64,000 nt of DNA from an uncultured Clostridia bacterium. Lineage in GTDB: Bacteria; Bacillota; Clostridia; UBA1381. Shown here piece after piece: positions 8,426 to 16,779 of the stretch. Both the position numbers and the translations under genes were made by a program. How positions within the stretch are numbered: position 1 is the stretch's first letter; each line of letters opens with the position of its first letter. The stretch covers positions 1 through 64,000 of the forward strand of contig CANQQZ010000005.1 of NCBI GenBank assembly GCA_947626135.1, in the 5' to 3' direction. The notes beneath the pieces are model-generated. The model searched no databases. It saw nothing but the letters and a program-made list of their open reading frames with translations, and was not told where the DNA came from.

Positions 8426-9025
8426 GTGAAAATCATCGCAGCGACGGCGAACAAGGGCAAAGCGGCGGAGATACGCGAAATTTTCGGCGGACTCGGCTTT
8501 GAGACAGAGACTATGACGGAGGCGGGGATCGATTCCTCTCCGGAGGAAAACGGAAAGACCTTTACGGAAAACGCGCTGATAAAAGCGCGTGCAGCGCATG
8601 AGAAGGCTCCGGACAAGTATGTAATAGCGGACGACAGCGGATTGTGCGTGGACGCGCTCGGCGGCGCGCCGGGGATTTACAGCGCGCGGTACGCAGGAGA
8701 GGGAGCATCGGATCCGGATAAGATTAACAAGCTTTTATCCGCGCTTGACGGCGTCACTGACCGCGCGGCGCATTTTGAAACGGCGGTTGCGTTTATAACT
8801 CCGTCGGGAGAGGAGCTGACGGCGCACGGCGAGGCGGCAGGATATATATTGACCGCGCCGGAGGGACAAAACGGGTTCGGCTACGATCCGGTGTTCTTCT
8901 GCACGGAGCTCGGGAAGAGCTTCGCGTCCGCGTCGGACGCGGAAAAAAACGCCGTAAGCCATAGAGGACGCGCCTTGCGTTCGCTTTATGAAATTGTGAA
9001 AAGTAAAATCGGGGAGGAAGAATAA
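8426..9025 (+). CDS. rdgB: RdgB/HAM1 non-canonical purine NTP pyrophosphatase
   Basis: The 199-residue enzyme hydrolyses dITP, ITP and XTP to the monophosphates and so keeps them out of nucleic acids. Seen here: the N-terminal ATANKGKAAEI loop, EENGKTFTENALIKA, the catalytic DDSGLCVDAL, GAPGIYSARYAG and the C-terminal GFGYDPVF and SHRGRAL motifs. The GTG at 8426 is used because AGAGGTGA lies 6 bp upstream. The next gene begins directly after the stop codon, so they are co-transcribed. Confidence 0.96.
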   Translation: MKIIAATANKGKAAEIREIFGGLGFETETMTEAGIDSSPEENGKTFTENALIKARAAHEKAPDKYVIADDSGLCVDALGGAPGIYSARYAGEGASDPDKINKLLSALDGVTDRAAHFETAVAFITPSGEELTAHGEAAGYILTAPEGQNGFGYDPVFFCTELGKSFASASDAEKNAVSHRGRALRSLYEIVKSKIGEEE

Positions 9026-9592
9026 ATGGATATATATAATGATACGTTTATCGAATATCTGATAACAAAGCGGAAGGACGGCAGGGATTACGCCGTGATT
9101 ATTCTGCTTACGCTTGCCGCGGCTGCGTTGTCGGCGGGTATTCTGACGCTCACGTTTGTGATGATGTTCAGCGGAAACGACCGCGGGTTAGGCTCCAGCG
9201 TCGGGTTTGTGCTTATCGCGCTTGTTTGGTATGCGTGGTATCTGCTGAAATCCATGCGCAATGTCGAATATGAGTATATACTGACAAACAGCGCTATGGA
9301 TATTGATAAGGTTATGTCGAAAAAGGGCAGAAAGCACCTTGTGGAATGGGATTTTAAAAATATTGATATCTGTGCGCGGATCGACGACCCGAATCACAGA
9401 AGCGAATATGAAAACAGCTCTTCTCGGGATAAAATTTATGATTTAACGGGAGACCGTTCGCGGGGATATGTGTATTTTGTTGATTATACGGACGAAAATA
9501 ACGTGAAAACGCGTGTGCTGTTCCAGCCGACGTCAAAAATAATCGAAACGGCCGGCAAGTATAACAGACGACGCGTGTTCGTGATGGAGTAA
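9026..9592 (+). CDS. Hypothetical two-TM membrane protein
   Basis: In this 188-residue protein, two hydrophobic segments at about residues 23-50 and 58-75 (GFVLIALVWYAWYLL) are followed by a polar cytoplasmic domain of about 110 residues (YEYILTNSAMDIDKVMSKKGRKHL). Similar proteins sit beside rdgB in other Clostridia (possibly DUF6106; not verified). The ATG directly abuts the rdgB stop codon, and GGGGAGGAAG lies upstream inside rdgB. Function unknown. Confidence 0.8.
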   Translation: MDIYNDTFIEYLITKRKDGRDYAVIILLTLAAAALSAGILTLTFVMMFSGNDRGLGSSVGFVLIALVWYAWYLLKSMRNVEYEYILTNSAMDIDKVMSKKGRKHLVEWDFKNIDICARIDDPNHRSEYENSSSRDKIYDLTGDRSRGYVYFVDYTDENNVKTRVLFQPTSKIIETAGKYNRRRVFVME

Positions 9593-9596
9593 GAAT

Positions 9597-11156
9597 ATGA
9601 AAAAGGCTTGTTATGCGCGGCAAATGCGCGGAATCGACAGAGCCGCCGAGGAAATCGGAGCAGTTCCGAGCGTGGTGCTTATGGAAAACGCCGCTATCGC
9701 GGTCGTTGACGAGCTGAAAAAAAACTTTCCCGATTTAACGGAGAAGGAGGTTGCGGTTTTCTGCGGCAAGGGCAACAACGGCGGCGACGGACTCGCGGCG
9801 GCGAGGCATCTGTATAACGCGGGCGTCAGGACCCGGGTATTTTTGGTGTGCGGAAACGACTTTTCCGGCGACGCGGAAACGAATTTTGATATTGTAAACC
9901 GTATGGGGATGGACATAGAGACGGTAACGGACGCGGAGGGGTTTGATTATATGATCCGTGCCCATGACATTGTGATCGACGCGATTTTCGGTACCGGTAT
10001 ACACGGGGAGATAGGAGGCGCCGCAGCGGATATAATTACAGCCATAAACGAAAACGCGAGGTATATTTTGTCCGTTGATGTGCCCAGCGGCATCGATTCC
10101 GATACCGGCAGGATTTGCGGCGTGTGCGTAAAAGCGAACAAGACCGTTACGTTTGCCGCGTACAAAATCGGGATGATGAAATTTCCCGCCGCGGATTTTT
10201 GCGGTGAAATAGCTGTAAGGGATATCTCGATTCCGGAATATATAATAAACGGTCAGAACATAAATATCAGCGTTACGGACGATGATTTTGTGCGGAGCGT
10301 GATCCCGCCCCGCGGAAGCAATTCGCAAAAGGGAGATTACGGAAAGGTCCTTATCATAGCCGGAAGCCGCGGCATGACCGGAGCGGCATATCTTGCGGCT
10401 GATTCGGCGGTTACGGCGGGAAGCGGGCTTGTGACGCTCGGTATATGTGAGGAGCTTAACCCGATAGCGGAAATTAAGACGACGGAGGCAATGACGCTGC
10501 CGCTGCCATGCTCGAACGGTCATATATCGGAAGCGGCGGCTGATGTAATACTTAATAAGCTCAGCAGCTTTGACGCGGTTCTGATAGGTCCCGGACTGGG
10601 ACGCTCGCAGGAGGTGGAATACATACTCGGGCAGGTGCTTAAATATTCAAAAATTCCCGTGGTGATAGACGCGGACGGCATAAACGCCGCGGCGCGGAAT
10701 ATGGATATGGTGAAAAACAGCTCGTGTCCCGTCATTTTTACTCCGCATACGGTTGAAATGTCACGGCTTACCGGTTATGACCGCGATTATATTGAACAAA
10801 ACCGGTTCGAGGTTTCCGCGGCGTTTGCCGAAAAATACGGAGCGTCCATATTGCTGAAGGGACACCGCACAATAGTCACAGCGCCGGACGGAATACAGTA
10901 TATTAATATTACAGGCAATCCGGGTCTTGCAACAGGAGGCAGCGGCGATGTGTTAGCCGGAATTTTGACCTCGCTTGCCGCGCGCGGCGCGGATGAAACG
11001 GCGGCAGCCGCGGCTGCGGCGTATATTCACGGCTTAGCCGGAGATATAGCCGCGCAAAAATACGGCGAGGAATCGGTGACGGCGATACGGGTCATAAAGT
11101 GTATACCGGACGCGCTCTGCCATATATTACAGGTAGAAAAACGAAATAAATTATGA
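9597..11156 (+). CDS. nnr: Bifunctional NAD(P)HX epimerase / ADP-dependent dehydratase
   Basis: This enzyme of 519 residues repairs hydrated NADH and NADPH. Residues 1-215 are the YjeF_N epimerase (GKGNNGGDGLAAARHL; DAIFGTGI; SVDVPSGID). Residues from about 225 are the ribokinase-like dehydratase (GSRGMTGAAYLAADSA; GPGLGRS; the nucleotide motif GNPGLATGGSGDVLAG). Length and order match the fused bacterial form. It begins 4 bp after the preceding gene and lies 25 bp before alr, in one cluster. Confidence 0.96.
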   Translation: MKKACYARQMRGIDRAAEEIGAVPSVVLMENAAIAVVDELKKNFPDLTEKEVAVFCGKGNNGGDGLAAARHLYNAGVRTRVFLVCGNDFSGDAETNFDIVNRMGMDIETVTDAEGFDYMIRAHDIVIDAIFGTGIHGEIGGAAADIITAINENARYILSVDVPSGIDSDTGRICGVCVKANKTVTFAAYKIGMMKFPAADFCGEIAVRDISIPEYIINGQNINISVTDDDFVRSVIPPRGSNSQKGDYGKVLIIAGSRGMTGAAYLAADSAVTAGSGLVTLGICEELNPIAEIKTTEAMTLPLPCSNGHISEAAADVILNKLSSFDAVLIGPGLGRSQEVEYILGQVLKYSKIPVVIDADGINAAARNMDMVKNSSCPVIFTPHTVEMSRLTGYDRDYIEQNRFEVSAAFAEKYGASILLKGHRTIVTAPDGIQYINITGNPGLATGGSGDVLAGILTSLAARGADETAAAAAAAYIHGLAGDIAAQKYGEESVTAIRVIKCIPDALCHILQVEKRNKL

Positions 11157-11181
11157 TAGAATATGAAAAGAGGCTATGAGA

Positions 11182-12345
11182 ATGAACAGACGGACATGGG
11201 CGGAGATTGACCTTGACGCGGCGCAAAGCAATATACGCGCAATACGGGCAATAACCGATCCCAAGGCAAAAATTATGGCGGTGGTTAAGGCGAACGGTTA
11301 CGGAAACGGCTATTATGAAATGGCTGAAACGTTTCTTAAAAACGGCGCCGATATGCTTGCCGTTGCGCTGCTTCAGGAGGGGATCCAACTCAGAAGGAGC
11401 GGAATCACAGCGCCCGTTCTCATTCTCGGCACATGTCTTTCAGACACGCTCGAGGGGTTGATTGATTATGATATAACCCCGAACGTATACTCGTACAAAA
11501 CAGCTCTGGAAATTTCCGAAATCGCTACGAAAAAGAAAAAAACGGTAAAAATTCATATAAAGCTTGATACGGGCATGAGCCGCATAGGCTGTCTTGTAAA
11601 TGAGGAAACATACGAGACGGTCATTGATGAAATTTTAAAAATTTCCGGCTTGCCGAACGTGGAAATAGAGGGCATATTCTCGCACTTTTCCACTTCGGAT
11701 GAGGCGGATGGTTCATATACGCGGCTTCAGCTTGAGCGGTTTATGAAGGTTTGCTCGGGCTTGGAGGAGAAGGGGCTCAAAATCCCGCTCCGCCATATAG
11801 CCAACAGCGCGGCAGTGATGATGTATCCGGAAACGCATCTTGATATGGTGCGTCCGGGGGTTATACTTTACGGAATGTACCCGTCGGACGAGGTGGATAG
11901 ATCACGTTTGCCGCTCGCGCCGGTAATGACTATGAAATCGGTTGTAACGAATATAAAAACAATCGAGCCGGGGCGCGGCGTAAGCTACGGAAAGGAGTTT
12001 GTAGCAAAAGCGCCCGTAAGAACAGCCACCATAGCCGCAGGCTACGCCGACGGATATCTGCGTGGCATAGCCAAACGGGGTTCCGTAATGGTAAACGGGG
12101 AAAAAGCGCCTATAATCGGAAGAATATGTATGGATCAATGTATGATTGATGTCACAAATGTCCATAATATCAGTATAGGTGACGAGGTAATCCTGTTCGG
12201 CAAGAGCGGCGTTACCATAGACGATATCGCGCATCAGCTCGGGACAATCAATTACGAGGTGTCCTGCGGCGTCGGAATGCGAGTTCCGAGAGTGTACGTA
12301 AAAGACTCAAAGGCGGTGAAGATACGGGATTATCTTCTGGATTAG
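11182..12345 (+). CDS. alr: Alanine racemase
   Basis: It interconverts L- and D-alanine for peptidoglycan, using PLP. The 387-residue protein has the PLP lysine in AVVKANGYGNG (near residue 38), a TIM-barrel N-terminal domain with HIKLDTGMSRIG, and the C-terminal beta domain with the catalytic-tyrosine region (VSYGKEF) and GRICMDQCMIDVT. The ATG at 11182 is 8 bp after AAGAGG; the one at 11176 is too close. alr directly before mazEF is the arrangement known from Bacillus. Confidence 0.96.
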   Translation: MNRRTWAEIDLDAAQSNIRAIRAITDPKAKIMAVVKANGYGNGYYEMAETFLKNGADMLAVALLQEGIQLRRSGITAPVLILGTCLSDTLEGLIDYDITPNVYSYKTALEISEIATKKKKTVKIHIKLDTGMSRIGCLVNEETYETVIDEILKISGLPNVEIEGIFSHFSTSDEADGSYTRLQLERFMKVCSGLEEKGLKIPLRHIANSAAVMMYPETHLDMVRPGVILYGMYPSDEVDRSRLPLAPVMTMKSVVTNIKTIEPGRGVSYGKEFVAKAPVRTATIAAGYADGYLRGIAKRGSVMVNGEKAPIIGRICMDQCMIDVTNVHNISIGDEVILFGKSGVTIDDIAHQLGTINYEVSCGVGMRVPRVYVKDSKAVKIRDYLLD

Positions 12346-12385
12346 TCCTAAGATATTCCGGCGAAGGAAAGGGGACCTGATTGCT

Positions 12386-12541
12386 TTGTCACTTAAAGAA
12401 AATCCGAACGCGCTTCAGGAAGCGCTCAAATTAGGTTATAAGGAAATGGCGGACATAAATTCGGCGCTTGCCGAGGAAGGGGTTGCGTCGGATAACGAAA
12501 GCCTTTTTGAATGTGAGGAAAAACTGACGGAGTGTGACTAA
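12386..12541 (+). CDS. mazE: MazE-type antitoxin, small clostridial form
   Basis: A 51-codon frame starts with TTG at 12386, has GGAAAGGGGA upstream and stops 2 bp before the mazF start. The product begins [20 protein letters not shown] and ends in an acidic tail ([10 protein letters not shown]). The helical, acidic character and the position directly before mazF fit the antitoxin that blocks MazF. It is too short to stand out in a routine ORF scan. The family call rests mostly on context. Confidence 0.82.
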   Translation: MSLKENPNALQEALKLGYKEMADINSALAEEGVASDNESLFECEEKLTECD

Positions 12542-12543
12542 AA

Positions 12544-12894
12544 GTGATTGTAAAACGAGGAGATATTTATTACGCTGATTTAAGTCCGGTGGTAGGCAGC
12601 GAGCAGGGAGGAATACGCCCCGTGCTTATCGTGCAGAACGACGTCGGCAATAAATACAGTCCGACGGTGATAGCCGCGGCTATTACAAGCCAGATAAATA
12701 AAGCGAAAATGCCGACGCATATTGAGCTTAACGCTAAGGATTACGGACTTAATAAGGATTCGGTTGTGCTGCTCGAGCAGATACGCACAATAGATAAGCG
12801 TAGATTACGCGAGAAAATCGGACGCCTCGACGGTGAGTTGATGAAAAATGTCAATAACGCGCTTTCAATCAGCTTCGGTCTGGGGAGGTTTTAA
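12544..12894 (+). CDS. mazF: MazF/EndoA mRNA interferase toxin
   Basis: This 116-residue endoribonuclease cleaves single-stranded mRNA at short motifs and is inhibited by the MazE protein. Family hallmarks are visible: [33 protein letters not shown] (read in parts), [10 protein letters not shown] and the C-terminal [13 protein letters not shown]. It starts with GTG at 12544, two bases after the antitoxin stop, so translation is probably coupled. The full length is intact. Confidence 0.95.
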   Translation: MIVKRGDIYYADLSPVVGSEQGGIRPVLIVQNDVGNKYSPTVIAAAITSQINKAKMPTHIELNAKDYGLNKDSVVLLEQIRTIDKRRLREKIGRLDGELMKNVNNALSISFGLGRF

Positions 12895-12950
12895 ATTGCT
12901 GATATATCCTACATATATCGTTCGATGACATAATAATTTTAATAAAAACG

Positions 12951-12980
12951 GAGCTGTCCTGTACGGGCGGCTCTTTTTTT
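12951..12980 (+). terminator. Rho-independent terminator after mazF
   Basis: GAGCTGTCC pairs with GGGCGGCTC (9 bp, two G-U pairs), followed by nine T. Confidence 0.88.
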
Positions 12981-13092
12981 GTCCGAATCGGAACAGCCGG
13001 TCGTAAGTATATGCTAATAAAAGTTGCTATTATGCAAAATGCATAAATGTTAAGCAATGATTTAGCCTGATTTAATTCATTATTACATAAAT

Positions 13093-13134
13093 TACATTTA
13101 ATTATTGACAATTAAATGTAGTTGTGCTAAACTA
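13093..13134 (+). promoter_or_regulatory. Promoter of the second feo operon with two operator-like palindromes
   Basis: TTGACA at 13105-13110 and TAAACT at 13128-13133 are 17 bp apart. A perfect 11-bp inverted repeat (TACATTTAATT at 13093-13103 and its complement at 13110-13120) covers the -35. A second dyad, TAGTT (13119-13123) / AACTA (13130-13134) around GTGCTA, covers the -10 and loosely resembles DtxR/IdeR sites. Both would allow iron-dependent repression; the regulator is inferred. Confidence 0.65.
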
Positions 13135-13188
13135 ACTGATGTAGTAATAAACTACTGCTCATTAATAATAACTAAGCGGGGAGGGAAA

Positions 13189-13401
13189 ATGATGCCTTTA
13201 TCTATGGTAAATATAGGAGAAACGAAGAACATAGTTAAAATAAACGGCAAGGATAAAACACGGCGTTTCCTGGAAAACCTCGGATTTGTTGAGGGCGCTG
13301 ACGTTACGGTGGTGTCGTCGATAGCGGGGAATATGATTGTGAATGTTAAGGATACGCGCGTCGCGATAGACCATTCGATGGCAAACCGCATCATGGTATG
13401 A
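13189..13401 (+). CDS. feoA: FeoA family protein (first copy)
   Basis: The 70-residue, single FeoA SH3-like domain has MVNIGETKNIVKINGKDKTR and FLENLGFVEGADVTVVSSIAGN. The ATG at 13189 has GGGGAGGG upstream; upstream in-frame codons have none. FeoA proteins help FeoB assemble or work. This copy is the more divergent of the two (GNMIVNVKDTRVAIDHSMA), so it may have a different partner surface. It leads an feoA-feoA-feoB-small Cys-rich operon. Confidence 0.9.
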   Translation: MMPLSMVNIGETKNIVKINGKDKTRRFLENLGFVEGADVTVVSSIAGNMIVNVKDTRVAIDHSMANRIMV

Positions 13402-13425
13402 AAAAAAATCAGGGAGGTTTAAATA

Positions 13426-13647
13426 ATGCGCACATTAAGAGACGTTAAAATCGGTGAAACGGTGAAGGTTGAAAGGCTTACGGGAGAAGGCGCCGTAAAA
13501 CGGCGGATAATGGATATGGGAATAACCAGGGGCGTAAGCGTGTTTGTCCGTAAAACCGCGCCGCTCGGCGATCCGATCGAGGTTACGGTAAGAAATTACG
13601 AGCTGTCCATAAGAAAAGCGGACGCGGAGATGATATTGGTAGATTAA
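13426..13647 (+). CDS. feoA: FeoA family protein (second copy)
   Basis: The 73-residue FeoA domain (TVKVERLTGEGAVKRRIMDM, then RKTAPLGDPIEVTVRNYELS) closely follows the canonical form. It resembles the N-terminal domain of the FeoA-FeoB fusion at 4803 (DPIEVKIHGYELTLR) more than the first copy does. GGGAGG is upstream. It ends 14 bp before feoB. Confidence 0.93.
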   Translation: MRTLRDVKIGETVKVERLTGEGAVKRRIMDMGITRGVSVFVRKTAPLGDPIEVTVRNYELSIRKADAEMILVD

Positions 13648-13661
13648 GGAGGAAATGAAAA

Positions 13662-16172
13662 ATGGCAATAAAAATCGCGCTCGCCGGAAATCCAAATTCC
13701 GGTAAGACAACATTGTTTAACGCGCTTACCGGTTCAAATCAGTATGTCGGCAACTGGCCCGGCGTTACGGTTGAAAAAAAGGAAGGCAAATTGAAGGGAC
13801 ACAAGGATGTGATCATAGAGGATCTGCCGGGAATATATTCCCTTTCGCCGTATACTCTGGAGGAGGTAGTAGCGAGAAATTATCTTATAAACGAAAAGCC
13901 CGACGTTATTTTAAATATCGTGGACGGCAGTAATCTGGAGCGTAATCTTTATCTGACAACGCAGCTTGCGGAGCTGGGAATACCGGTAGTGATAGCTGTG
14001 AACATGACGGATATTGTCAGCAAAAACGGGGACGTGATTGACTATGACAAGCTCGGAGGCGCGTTAGGATGTGAGACAGCCGCGATTTCCGCGCTGAAGG
14101 GCACGGGGATAAAGGATGCCGTACATAAGGCTGTTTCGGCGGCAGGCGGAGGTATGAAGCCGGCGCATCAATTCGGCGCCGCGGCGGAAAAATATCTTTC
14201 GCAGGTAATGCAGAGGCTTGACGATTCAATACCCGAAAATCAGAAGAGATTTTATGCCGTCAAGCTGTTTGAGCGCGATGATAAAATCAAGCCGCAGCTT
14301 AAATCCGTTCCCGACGTGGAGGATATTATTGCGGCGGCGGAGAAGGAATTTGACGATGACAGCGAGAGCATAATTACAAATGAGCGCTATACCTATATTA
14401 CGTCGATAATCGGGGAATGCTGCAAAAAAGCGAAAAAAGGAGCGAAGAACAGTCTGTCCGACAAAATTGACCGCGTGGTAACGAACCGTTTTCTCGCTCT
14501 TCCGATTTTTGCCGTTGTTATGTTCATAGTCTACTATATATCCGTCACAACCGTCGGGACCTGGGCTACGGACTGGGCGAATGACGGAGTGTTCGGCGAC
14601 GGATGGCATTTGTTCGGGATAGGCTCGTCCGCATATGAGCAGGCGGTCGAGGAATGGGACGCAAAATATGACACGGATAAAAATTCAGCCGCAGCGGACG
14701 CCTTTTTGGCGGCAGCCGAAGCTGCGGGAATAGATACCGAAGAGGTAAGCTCGGTGCTTGAGGCTGAGGAATTGGATAATACAGTGCTCAGAGACTTTGC
14801 GGCGCGTGCGGCTGAGGTGACTGCGTCAGCCGAAATTAAGGACGATGAAGGCGTGGTCGAGGAAACGATAGAAGGAATTACGGCAGCTGATTTTATCAAT
14901 GCCGCCGAAACGGTTCACGAGGCGGCGGCTGAGGAGCCGGAGCCGTCCGAATTCGGAGTATGGATTCCCGGAATACCGGTATTGATCGGGTCTCTGCTTG
15001 AGAAGCTCGGAACGGCGCAATGGCTTAACAGTCTTATCCTCGACGGTATCGTGGCGGGCGTAGGCGCGGTGCTCGGCTTTGTGCCGCAGATGTTTGTGCT
15101 GTTTATTTTCCTCGCTTTTCTGGAGGGCTGCGGATATATGGCGCGGATTGCGTTTATTATGGACAGAGTATTCAGAAAATTCGGCTTATCGGGAAAATCG
15201 TTTATTCCGGTGCTTATCGGTACGGGCTGCGGAGTTCCGGGCATTATGGCGTCGCGAACTATAGAAAATGAGAGAGACAGGCGCATGACGATCATGACAA
15301 CCACATTCATCCCCTGCGGCGCGAAGCTGCCGATTATTGCGCTCATTGCGGGCGCAATGTTCGGCGGTGCCGCATGGGTCGCAGCAAGCGCGTATTTCGT
15401 AGGTATAGCTGCGATTATAGTGTCGGGTATTATTCTTAAAAAGACAAAAATGTTTGCGGGAGATCCGGCGCCGTTTGTTATAGAGCTGCCGGAGTATCAT
15501 TTGCCTACGGCAGGCAGCGTGCTGCGCAGCATGTGGGAGAGAGGATGGTCGTTTATAAAGAAGGCGGGAACGATTATACTGCTTGCGACTATACTTATCT
15601 GGTTCTTACAGGGCTTTGGCTTCGAGGACGGACGGTTCACAATGGTGGAGAATATGGATAATTCCATTCTTGCCGGAATCGGCGGCGTGCTTGCTCCGAT
15701 ATTCTCACCCCTGGGCTGGGGCGACTGGAAAGCAGCGGTGGCAGCCGTTACAGGGCTTATCGCAAAAGAAAACGTTGTGGGCACATTCGGCATATTGTAC
15801 GGCGGCTTTGACGAGGTCGCGGAGAACGGTTATCAGGTATGGACCAATCTTGCGCTTGAATTCACAAGGCTTTCGGCGTATTCGTATCTCGTATTCAACC
15901 TTTTATGCGCTCCGTGCTTCGCGGCGATAGGAGCGATAAGGCGTGAGATGAACAGCGCGAAGTGGACATGGTTCGCTGTCGGTTATCAGTGTGTGTTCGC
16001 GTATGCGGCGGCATTATGCATATACCAAATCGGCTCTTTTGTTACGGGCAGCGGCTTCGGAGCGGGCACAATTGCGGCGATACTGACGATTGTACTGTTC
16101 GCATATCTGCTGTTCAGACCGTATAGGGAAAGCACGTCGCTTGACATCAAGGGAAAAGCCGTCAATATGTAA
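13662..16172 (+). CDS. feoB: FeoB ferrous iron transporter with unusual extracytoplasmic insert
   Basis: This 836-residue protein has the G domain with G1 GNPNSGKTT (residues 9-17), NWPGVTVEKKEG, DLPG and NMTD, then the FeoB membrane core with Gate motifs (GTGCGVPGIMASR and CGAKLPI). Between the first membrane segment (about residues 280-305) and the next, roughly 130 residues rich in Ala, Glu and Asp are inserted. Most FeoB proteins lack this stretch, and the protein is correspondingly longer. AGGAGG lies upstream. It should import Fe2+ with its two FeoA partners. Confidence 0.95.
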   Translation: MAIKIALAGNPNSGKTTLFNALTGSNQYVGNWPGVTVEKKEGKLKGHKDVIIEDLPGIYSLSPYTLEEVVARNYLINEKPDVILNIVDGSNLERNLYLTTQLAELGIPVVIAVNMTDIVSKNGDVIDYDKLGGALGCETAAISALKGTGIKDAVHKAVSAAGGGMKPAHQFGAAAEKYLSQVMQRLDDSIPENQKRFYAVKLFERDDKIKPQLKSVPDVEDIIAAAEKEFDDDSESIITNERYTYITSIIGECCKKAKKGAKNSLSDKIDRVVTNRFLALPIFAVVMFIVYYISVTTVGTWATDWANDGVFGDGWHLFGIGSSAYEQAVEEWDAKYDTDKNSAAADAFLAAAEAAGIDTEEVSSVLEAEELDNTVLRDFAARAAEVTASAEIKDDEGVVEETIEGITAADFINAAETVHEAAAEEPEPSEFGVWIPGIPVLIGSLLEKLGTAQWLNSLILDGIVAGVGAVLGFVPQMFVLFIFLAFLEGCGYMARIAFIMDRVFRKFGLSGKSFIPVLIGTGCGVPGIMASRTIENERDRRMTIMTTTFIPCGAKLPIIALIAGAMFGGAAWVAASAYFVGIAAIIVSGIILKKTKMFAGDPAPFVIELPEYHLPTAGSVLRSMWERGWSFIKKAGTIILLATILIWFLQGFGFEDGRFTMVENMDNSILAGIGGVLAPIFSPLGWGDWKAAVAAVTGLIAKENVVGTFGILYGGFDEVAENGYQVWTNLALEFTRLSAYSYLVFNLLCAPCFAAIGAIRREMNSAKWTWFAVGYQCVFAYAAALCIYQIGSFVTGSGFGAGTIAAILTIVLFAYLLFRPYRESTSLDIKGKAVNM

Positions 16173-16186
16173 GGAGATGTCGGAAA

Positions 16187-16336
16187 ATGATTTCAACAAT
16201 TGTAATTTCGGTAATACTCGCGGCGATTGTCATGCTTATAATCTGCCGTATGATAAAGGGCAGGCTTCAGGGCAAGGGCGGCTGCGGCTGCGGATGCGCG
16301 GGCTGCGGCGGTTGTTGTAAAAAGCGGGAAAAATAA
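16187..16336 (+). CDS. FeoB-associated Cys-rich membrane protein
   Basis: A 49-codon gene follows feoB by 14 bp, with AAGGAGATG upstream of the ATG. One N-terminal membrane helix (about residues 3-21, IVISVILAAIVMLIICRM) is followed by a glycine/cysteine-rich tail (CGCGCAGCGGCC) and a basic end (KKREK). This is the small protein family often found after clostridial feoB genes. The cysteines could bind iron; that role is inferred. It is too short for a standard ORF cut-off. Confidence 0.9.
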   Translation: MISTIVISVILAAIVMLIICRMIKGRLQGKGGCGCGCAGCGGCCKKREK

Positions 16337-16360
16337 AAGGGGCTTTATATGCCCTTTTTA
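16335..16360. terminator. Terminator between convergent feo operon and TIGR04086-type gene
   Basis: AAAAGGGGC (16335-16343) faces GCCCTTTTT (16351-16359) with loop TTTATAT. The A and T runs on both sides allow it to serve both strands. Confidence 0.75.
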
Positions 16361-16714
16361 TTTTCCGAGTACGGCGCCCAATATTCCGGCGGCAAATATC
16401 CCGGCTGTCATGGTGAAAAAGTGGCTGTTGGGAACGAGCGAGCCGTTTATGGCGAAGGTTGCTGCGGCAAGGAGCGCATAGTAAAGCGCCGTTAGGAATA
16501 ACGCATGCAGAAGCGCTTTGCCGCCGGCGGCTTTGACACAGGCGAACGCGCCGGCGAAAACAGAAATTATCACCGAAGCGTAAACGGCTATTGTCAGCGT
16601 CGTTTCGCTTGCGCCGGTAAAACAGGAGAGCAGCGCGATTACAAATATAAACAGCGCCGTAAGAAACGCGGACACGCCCGCGCATTTTAATATTCCGGTA
16701 AATCTTATACCCAT
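16358..16714 (-). CDS. Small four-TM membrane protein, TIGR04086 type
   Basis: The 118 residues hold four hydrophobic segments (AFLTALFIFVIALLSCFTGA, YASVIISVFAGAFACVKA, ALFLTALYYALLAAATFAI, FTMTAGIFAAGILGAVLG). The family (TIGR04086 by recollection) is often next to yajC in Clostridia; function is unknown. Its Shine-Dalgarno GGAGG (complement of 16722-16726) sits at the base of the hairpin at 16723-16757, seven bases before the start, so translation may depend on that fold. Confidence 0.82.
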   Translation of the reverse strand: MGIRFTGILKCAGVSAFLTALFIFVIALLSCFTGASETTLTIAVYASVIISVFAGAFACVKAAGGKALLHALFLTALYYALLAAATFAINGSLVPNSHFFTMTAGIFAAGILGAVLGK

Positions 16715-16722
16715 AAAAAAAC

Positions 16723-16757
16723 CTCCGTAATATATTTTGTTAAAATATATTACGGAG
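16723..16757 (-). promoter_or_regulatory. Perfect 16-bp hairpin between yajC and the next gene, overlapping its RBS
   Basis: CTCCGTAATATATTTT (16723-16738) and its exact complement (16742-16757) leave only a GTT loop. On the minus strand the 3' arm ends in GGAG, continues GG and T7, then ATG. It could be an intrinsic terminator of yajC and also hide the Shine-Dalgarno of the downstream gene. Confidence 0.8.
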
Positions 16758-16779
16758 ATCGATTTTTCATTACTGATTT

